Assembly: GCA_017998095.1 (NCBI GenBank)
Contig: JAGODU010000120.1
Span: 1-12,039 of the forward strand
DNA: 12,039 nt
Source: Prolixibacteraceae bacterium
GTDB taxonomy: Bacteria > Bacteroidota > Bacteroidia > Bacteroidales > Prolixibacteraceae
Reading direction: 5' to 3'
A program made the translations under genes and the position numbers. Of the stretch, positions 7,264 to 12,039 are shown one piece after another. The notes below the pieces were generated by a model that was not told the DNA's origin, did not search any database, and was given only the letters and a program-made list of their open reading frames with translations. Position 1 is the first letter of the stretch. The number at the start of each line of letters is the position of its first letter.

Positions 7264-9957
7264 ATGGCCATTCATCCGAGCTTTCCCAAGTCTCCGTATC
7301 AGATACTGTCCCCTGAATACCGCTGGTTCCCCGCCGATGAAGTGCTTCGCGAGTCCAGCTATGAAAAATTGTTGCCGCCGCTGGTCCACAAAATACGACA
7401 GGATGTCAAAGAGTGGCGGGATACAAATTATGAAGGGGCGACAGGCACCAGCAAGGTGTTGCTTCACTGGTGGTTTCAACGCGAGCATATCATGCCCCAA
7501 TCGGACGGATCGCTTTTTGATTTCCAGTATTATTTTGCGCAGCGCGAGGCCATAGAAACAATCATTTATCTTTACGAGGTTGTTAAGGTTAAGGATAAAT
7601 ATGACCTGATCCGCTTTGATTCGTCCGGTGCCGTATCCACGGGCATGTTTGATGAAGACTGGTTGAGGCTGGTCATTAAAATGGCTACAGGCAGCGGCAA
7701 GACGAAGGTGATGAGTCTGGTCATTGCTTGGTGCTATTTTCATAAACTTTATGAACCGGACTCCAAACTGGCAACCAATTTTCTGGTCATTGCGCCGAAT
7801 ATTATTGTTCTGGATCGCCTGCGCGCCGATTTTGACGGCTTGAAAATATTCTTTAAAGATCCGCTGTTGCCGGATAACGGTTACGAGGGGCAAAACTGGC
7901 AGGATGATTTTCAATTAACATTGCATATTCAGGACGAGGTTTCTATTGTTCGGAAAACCGGCAATTTCTTTTTAACGAACATTCATCGTGTTTATGCCGG
8001 TAACGATATCGAACCCAGCTTTGATGACGACAATCTGGAAGATTACTTTCTGGGCAAACGGCCGGTTGGCAAAACCAATGATTCCAAGGTTGACCTGGGC
8101 GTCATTGTCCGTGAAATTGATGAATTGATTGTCATCAACGACGAGGCGCATCATATTCATGATCCGCGTTTGGCGTGGTTCAAGTCCATCCAGGACATTC
8201 ACAATCGTCTGAAGCAAAAAGACCATTTCCTGTCCTTGCAGATTGATTTGACAGCGACGCCCAAACATAACAACGGAGCAATATTTGTCCAGACGGTTTG
8301 CGATTATCCGTTGGTTGAGGCCATTACGCAAAATGTGGTCAAACGTCCCGTTCTTCCCGATGAAGCAAGCCGTGCCAAACTGGTGGAGCGACAAAGCGCC
8401 AGATATACGGAAAAGTATGCCGATTATCTGGCTTTGGGCATGGAGGAGTGGCGAAAAGTTTATGCGGAACATGAAAAAATGGGGAAAAAGGCTGTTCTCT
8501 TCGTCATGACCGACGATACCAAGAATTGCGATGATGTGGCTGAATATCTGAAAACAACCTATCCCGAAATTCAAGACGCCATTTTGACTATTCACACCAA
8601 TAACAATGGCGAAATCTCCGAAGCAGATTCCAAAAAGAGTAAAGAAGAATTGGAAATTTTACGCAAAGCAGCTAATCATATCGACAGTTGGGATAGTCCG
8701 CATAAAGTTATTATATCGGTTTTGATGCTGAAAGAAGGTTGGGATGTGCGCAACGTGACAACTATTGTCGGCCTGCGCGCCTACGCCGCCAAAAGCAATA
8801 TCCTACCCGAGCAAACACTGGGACGGGGCTTACGTAGAATGTACGTCGGCGCTGATGCAACTGAATATGTCAGTGTAGTCGGCACGGATGCTTTTATGGA
8901 TTTTGTTGAGTCCATCAAAAGCGAAGGTGTTGAGCTGGAAAGAAAACCCATGGGCAGCGGCACCGGCGCCAAAGCGCCGATTATTATTGAAGTGGACCAA
9001 GAAAACGACCGGAAGAATATCGAAAAGCTGGATATGGAAATTCCGGTGATGACGCCGCGTGTTTACCGAAATTATAAAAATTTGGAAGAATTGAATCCGG
9101 CTAATTTCAATGTTTCCAGGATTGATTACAAACAATTTACCGAAGAAGAAAAACGGGAAATTATTTTCAAGGATATTACCAACGGAGAGACTAATCACAT
9201 TACCTATCTGGAATCTAATGCCCTGGCCGATTATCGCAGCGTTATCGGGTATTTTACGCAGAGGATTATGAAGGATTTGCACCTGATCAGCGGATATGAT
9301 GTTTTATATCCGAAGGTTCGGCAATTTATCGCCGATTACCTTTTTAATACGCCGATTGAGATTGATGACCTAAACACGCTGCGCAATTTGTCCGAGCCGG
9401 GCGCGGCTCAAACCATTATGGAAACCTTCAAGAAAAAAATTAATAAATTGACGGTGCGGGATAAAGGCAGCGCGGAAATCCGCGATTACATAAAGCTTCG
9501 ACAGACCAGACCGTTTGTCGCCAAAGAACAGGGTTTCTTGGTCCCTCAAAAAAGTCTTTTCAATAAAATTATTGGCGACAGCAATCTGGAATTGCAATTT
9601 GCGTCGGCATTGGAGAAATGGCCGGATGTTGTTTCATACGCGAAAAATTATTATGCGGTGCATTTTAACCTAGACTATGTAAATTCAGAGGGTAACATTT
9701 CTAACTATTACCCCGACTTTTTTGTCAAGATTGTCGATCAACGCATGTTCATCGTAGAGACAAAAGGTCTGGAAGATATAGATGTGCCTTTAAAATTGGA
9801 ACGCTTAAAGAAATGGTGTGCGGATATTAATCAGACACAAAAGAAAATCAAATTTGATTATGTTTTTGTTGAGGAAGAAGATTTTGAGAAATACAAGCCA
9901 AATAGCTTCAAAGACTTGGTTGAGAATTTTAGAAAATACAAGGATTTGAAGATTTAA
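7264..9957 (+). CDS. res: Type III restriction-modification system, restriction/helicase (Res) subunit
   Basis: An 897-residue superfamily 2 helicase fused to a nuclease. It works with Mod to cleave DNA after ATP-driven signalling between sites. Helicase motifs in order: motif I MATGSGKTK (140-148), motif Ia region LVIAPNIIVLDRLR, motif II NDEAHH (292-297), motif III LTATP (329-333), motif V-like MLKEGWDVRNV (488-498, typical of type III Res proteins) and motif VI QTLGRGLRR (517-525). The C-terminus carries a PD-(D/E)xK nuclease: a conserved glutamate in LELQF (775-779), YPDFF (816-820) and VETKG (831-835). All key residues are present, so the enzyme looks intact. The N-terminal WWFQREHIMPQSDGSLFDFQYYFAQREAIETIIYLYE segment (69-105) is the usual Q-motif region. 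It is separated from mod by the AlbA_2 gene rather than adjacent to it. Confidence 0.93.
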   Translation: MAIHPSFPKSPYQILSPEYRWFPADEVLRESSYEKLLPPLVHKIRQDVKEWRDTNYEGATGTSKVLLHWWFQREHIMPQSDGSLFDFQYYFAQREAIETIIYLYEVVKVKDKYDLIRFDSSGAVSTGMFDEDWLRLVIKMATGSGKTKVMSLVIAWCYFHKLYEPDSKLATNFLVIAPNIIVLDRLRADFDGLKIFFKDPLLPDNGYEGQNWQDDFQLTLHIQDEVSIVRKTGNFFLTNIHRVYAGNDIEPSFDDDNLEDYFLGKRPVGKTNDSKVDLGVIVREIDELIVINDEAHHIHDPRLAWFKSIQDIHNRLKQKDHFLSLQIDLTATPKHNNGAIFVQTVCDYPLVEAITQNVVKRPVLPDEASRAKLVERQSARYTEKYADYLALGMEEWRKVYAEHEKMGKKAVLFVMTDDTKNCDDVAEYLKTTYPEIQDAILTIHTNNNGEISEADSKKSKEELEILRKAANHIDSWDSPHKVIISVLMLKEGWDVRNVTTIVGLRAYAAKSNILPEQTLGRGLRRMYVGADATEYVSVVGTDAFMDFVESIKSEGVELERKPMGSGTGAKAPIIIEVDQENDRKNIEKLDMEIPVMTPRVYRNYKNLEELNPANFNVSRIDYKQFTEEEKREIIFKDITNGETNHITYLESNALADYRSVIGYFTQRIMKDLHLISGYDVLYPKVRQFIADYLFNTPIEIDDLNTLRNLSEPGAAQTIMETFKKKINKLTVRDKGSAEIRDYIKLRQTRPFVAKEQGFLVPQKSLFNKIIGDSNLELQFASALEKWPDVVSYAKNYYAVHFNLDYVNSEGNISNYYPDFFVKIVDQRMFIVETKGLEDIDVPLKLERLKKWCADINQTQKKIKFDYVFVEEEDFEKYKPNSFKDLVENFRKYKDLKI

Positions 9958-9990
9958 TCAGCAATGCACTAAACCCTTCGTAGCAAAAAA

Positions 9991-10031
9991 GCGAGGGCGA
10001 GCGGTGCGGTAGAGACACCGCAAGCTCTCGC
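9991..10031 (+). promoter_or_regulatory. Long GC-rich hairpin upstream of the orphan gene
   Basis: GCGAG (9991-9995) pairs with CTCGC (10027-10031). The stem continues with a G-T wobble, GC with GC, a two-base mismatch, and GCGGTG (10001-10006) with CACCGC (10016-10021), closing a 9-base loop. No T-run follows, so it is a poor intrinsic terminator. It ends 14 bases before the next ATG, which has no clear ribosome binding site. It may be an mRNA processing or translation-control structure, or a REP-like palindrome. Confidence 0.6.
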
Positions 10032-10045
10032 GCAAGATTAAGTTA

Positions 10046-10996
10046 ATGAAAAATATAAAATCAGATATGAAGCACGTCAGAAAATGGTCTGAAGGAAAAG
10101 ATCCGTTCATTGTTGGGATGTCCTTGCTGATTGCCGGTTTTGCGAATGAATATTTAGAGCTGTCAAAAATTCATCGTAAAGGTAAAAGATTAGAAGGTGA
10201 CATTCATTTACCGAAACTTAAAACATGGAACAATCTTTATCGTAATGACAAAAGAGTCATGAAGGAATTAATGTCTGCGTTTGGGATGGAAAAAATAAGT
10301 AAGAGCCAAAAGGAAAGTCTAGAAAACGTATTATTAAAAAACGAGATTCTCAGAAAGAAATTATTCAGAATGATATCAAAATCCGAAGAGGGTCATAGTG
10401 AAGAAGAAATAAGAATCCTGGAAGAATTTAAAGAAGAAGTTATACAAAATTTTAAATGTGAAATAGAAGAGAAAGAAAGAGAAATCTTTTTAGAAAAACT
10501 GACAAAGCCAGGAATTATATTTGCTATACGTGTGACAATACCGTGCCTTACCTTTTATAAGGTTATGCCGAGTCAACTCATAAGGAAAGCTGAAGGTGGT
10601 GACGATGTGGCGTTGGAGCAGTTGATCAGATTAGACAAGTCAGCCATTTTTAATCCGAAAATAAGTGAAATAATACACCAGGCACAAGCTTTAAAACGGC
10701 AGGAAAGAATGTCTATGATAAGAAAAGCGTTTATAAGCAAGCCGAAAGCACCATTAAAAATGAGCACGATAAAATTCCAATTAGGGGGACTGATTTCTTT
10801 TTTTTCAATATTAACGAACTGCAAACTTTCTGCAAAAGATATAAGAAATATGTATGATGCAATTGCACAGGATATGAATATAGATGCAATTGATCCAGAC
10901 TTTGGCTCCATGGGTTCGGAAACGTTTGCGAAAAACATTCAAGACTATCGCAATATTTGGCAAAACCTTATTTTAGGTGGAAAAAAAATAATTTAA
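10046..10996 (+). CDS. Hypothetical protein, function unknown
   Basis: A 316-residue protein that I do not recognise. It is lysine- and glutamate-rich and mostly helical. Residues about 100-160 contain long charged stretches (SEEEIRILEEFKEEVIQNF, EIEEKEREIFLEKL) that look like coiled coil. A short hydrophobic helix around 162-175 (GIIFAIRVTIPCLTFYK) precedes a repeat-like segment, AEGGDDVALEQLIRLDKSAIFNP (about 183-206). A second hydrophobic patch is QLGGLISFFSILTN (about 245-258). There is no signal peptide and no enzyme motif. The sequence is AT-rich. The ATG has no good ribosome binding site and is preceded by the 9991-10031 hairpin. Position between res and rep means it could belong to either the restriction cluster or the replication module. 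Alternative start: the second ATG at 10067. Confidence 0.7.
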   Translation: MKNIKSDMKHVRKWSEGKDPFIVGMSLLIAGFANEYLELSKIHRKGKRLEGDIHLPKLKTWNNLYRNDKRVMKELMSAFGMEKISKSQKESLENVLLKNEILRKKLFRMISKSEEGHSEEEIRILEEFKEEVIQNFKCEIEEKEREIFLEKLTKPGIIFAIRVTIPCLTFYKVMPSQLIRKAEGGDDVALEQLIRLDKSAIFNPKISEIIHQAQALKRQERMSMIRKAFISKPKAPLKMSTIKFQLGGLISFFSILTNCKLSAKDIRNMYDAIAQDMNIDAIDPDFGSMGSETFAKNIQDYRNIWQNLILGGKKII

Positions 10997-11007
10997 TTTT
11001 CTTCCGT

Positions 11008-11251
11008 TAGTCGATAAAACGACTGTGATAGTTTCCTGAATCATGAACAGGAAATTATCACAGACAGAGCAAGAGAATGCTGATGAAAGAGAATGCGAAT
11101 GCAATTCTGTTTCATTTCAAAATGAAAACGCCTTTCCGTCTGCCGCCGCCCCGCCGCCGGTTGACGGAAAGGCAGTTAAATTCCTGCCTGATGAAAATAG
11201 CTCAAGCCCTGATCGTTCTGCAAGCATGGCGGAGTCTGTAACACGCCATGC
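11008..11251. other. Inverted-repeat cluster over the start of rep, candidate replication origin
   Basis: Five inverted repeats lie in 244 bases: AGTCG/CGACT (11009-11013 with 11020-11024); a 16-base pair at 11023-11038 with 11048-11063, fully paired if one G-T is allowed; TTTCATTT/AAATGAAA (11110-11117 with 11120-11127); GCCTTTCCGTC/GACGGAAAGGC (11130-11140 with 11163-11173, perfect); and GCATGGCG/CGCCATGC (11224-11231 with 11244-11251, perfect). They fall before and within the poorly conserved N-terminal coding part of rep. Known Rep_trans replicons such as the pT181 group carry their double-strand origin with hairpins inside rep, so an origin is a reasonable inference. Confidence 0.5.
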
Positions 11252-12039
11252 GCTAATTTCAGACACAGATAATATAGAATATTTAACCTGTGGAATAGAC
11301 AGTCTTGATGTGGGTTTTTATGTTTCATGGGGTGACCATTGGAAAGAGCTGCTGTCCCTATTCGATCTTTGCAAAGAAAACGCACAAGGAACAGAAGGGA
11401 ACCTGATCGAGAGTCCAGGCATCAGGCCTCATATCTTTTTTGCCGGTGGTAAAGCTCCCAATTATCGTTACCATGTGAGATTTCCTGAGTATCATTGTTT
11501 TATCGCTATTACGCAAATCGCAAAACAAAGCCCGAATGTTTATGTGTCCTTCACATCTGAAGCTCTTCACTGGGAGCTGTCAGAAAGAGAGCTTATTGAG
11601 CTTGTCATCCGGGACATTGAATCATTAGGCGGTTTCGTGGCTGGACACAAACTCAGCCGGTGCGATCTTTATGCGGATTTTAGAATTCCAGGCGGTTTAA
11701 GTTTAGACTTCGTAAGACGTCATAAAGTCGGAAAAGCTCAAAAGACGAATCAATACATGGATGGCGATTTCCTAGAGACATTTTATGTTGGCGACAAGAA
11801 TGCGCCGCTTCAACTCCGCCTCTACAATAAATCAGTCAAAATCAAAAAAGATGGAAGTCAGGAAAGATGGATGCTCCTGTGGTTTACCGATAATCCAGAA
11901 AATGTCTGGCGCATTGAATTTCAAATAAGACGAACCATTTTAAAAGAATTCAGAATCAACACCATTGGCGATCTGCGCCATCAAAAGGCCGACTTGTGGG
12001 AATATTTAACTGGTGAATGGTTTACGCTGCGCTATCCGG
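11043..12039 (+). CDS. Replication initiation factor (Rep_trans type), truncated by the window edge
   Basis: The first 332 codons are open to the window end. Residues 1-75 are low-complexity, with SAAAPPPVDG around 33-42. The conserved part begins at YLTCGIDSLDVGFYVSWGD (80-98). It continues with LSRCDLYADFRIPGG (204-218), LETFYVGDKNAPLQLRLYNKS (244-264) and VWRIEFQIRRTILKEF (288-303). These match the rolling-circle Rep_trans family. By analogy with the Y-x-G-S-R segment of those proteins, Tyr248 is the candidate DNA-nicking tyrosine. It would nick one strand at the element's origin to start replication after excision. The ATG at 11043 has no ribosome binding site and sits in a hairpin loop; an in-frame ATG at 11226 (Met62), still before the conserved part, is an alternative start. 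The orphan gene ends 46 bases upstream. Confidence 0.8.
   Translation, partial: MNRKLSQTEQENADERECECNSVSFQNENAFPSAAAPPPVDGKAVKFLPDENSSSPDRSASMAESVTRHALISDTDNIEYLTCGIDSLDVGFYVSWGDHWKELLSLFDLCKENAQGTEGNLIESPGIRPHIFFAGGKAPNYRYHVRFPEYHCFIAITQIAKQSPNVYVSFTSEALHWELSERELIELVIRDIESLGGFVAGHKLSRCDLYADFRIPGGLSLDFVRRHKVGKAQKTNQYMDGDFLETFYVGDKNAPLQLRLYNKSVKIKKDGSQERWMLLWFTDNPENVWRIEFQIRRTILKEFRINTIGDLRHQKADLWEYLTGEWFTLRYP

Larger units (their letters stand above)
2031..12039. mobile_element. Left part of an integrative element carrying a type III restriction-modification cluster
   Basis: The left boundary is the tRNA-Phe 3' fragment. Everything to its right is transcribed on the plus strand and consists of accessory functions (restriction-modification, DUF3800, AlbA_2 ATP-binding protein, an orphan) followed by a replication initiation factor typical of integrative and conjugative or mobilisable elements and plasmids. 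The right end, an intact tRNA-Phe gene and the element's own integrase would be expected outside the window. Marked base-composition swings inside the element suggest assembly from several sources. Confidence 0.6.

Noticed and set aside
7255..8595. Two minus-strand open frames opposite the first half of res
   Set aside because: They are antisense to helicase motifs of Res and show no motifs of their own; they are shadow frames.
11009..11024. Intrinsic terminator after the orphan gene (AGTCG/CGACT hairpin)
   Set aside because: The stem is only five bases and is not followed by a T-run; it more likely belongs to the inverted-repeat cluster at rep.

Overview
The window looks like a bacterial chromosome carrying the left end of an integrated mobile element. 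The outer genes (a DUF1566 lipoprotein, a STAS/SpoIIAA-like protein and a sensor-like membrane protein start) suggest a Desulfobacterota/Deltaproteobacteria-type host, possibly a Syntrophales relative. This is inferred from gene style only and is moderately uncertain.

Left flank (1-2030): three minus-strand genes (a truncated membrane protein, the DUF1566 lipoprotein, a STAS-like protein) and then a plus-strand remnant of a tyrosine recombinase with its intrinsic-terminator-like hairpin. At 2031-2075 lies the 3' part of a tRNA-Phe gene on the minus strand. It starts exactly at the anticodon loop and has no 5' half. This is the typical scar of integration into a tRNA gene. Its polarity puts the integrated element to the right, and the integrase remnant to the left would belong to an older element at the same site.

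Element (2076 to beyond 12039): every gene is on the plus strand. A promoter-like site precedes a DUF3800 protein, followed by a type III restriction-modification modification subunit (Mod), a Schlafen/AlbA_2-type ATP-binding protein, the type III restriction/helicase subunit (Res), an unrecognised 316-residue protein, and a replication initiation factor (Rep_trans type) that runs off the right edge. Mod and Res should together form a methyltransferase/ATP-dependent endonuclease. DUF3800, the AlbA_2 protein and the orphan are embedded companions of unknown function.

The non-coding DNA holds the most unusual signals: a helically phased TTYTAGA-like repeat tract upstream of res, a long hairpin upstream of the orphan gene, a cluster of inverted repeats over the start of rep that resembles a replication origin, and a TGCAAAT motif set upstream of the AlbA_2 gene. 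The mod gene has a sharply AT-rich central segment covering the target-recognition region, which suggests a swapped specificity cassette.
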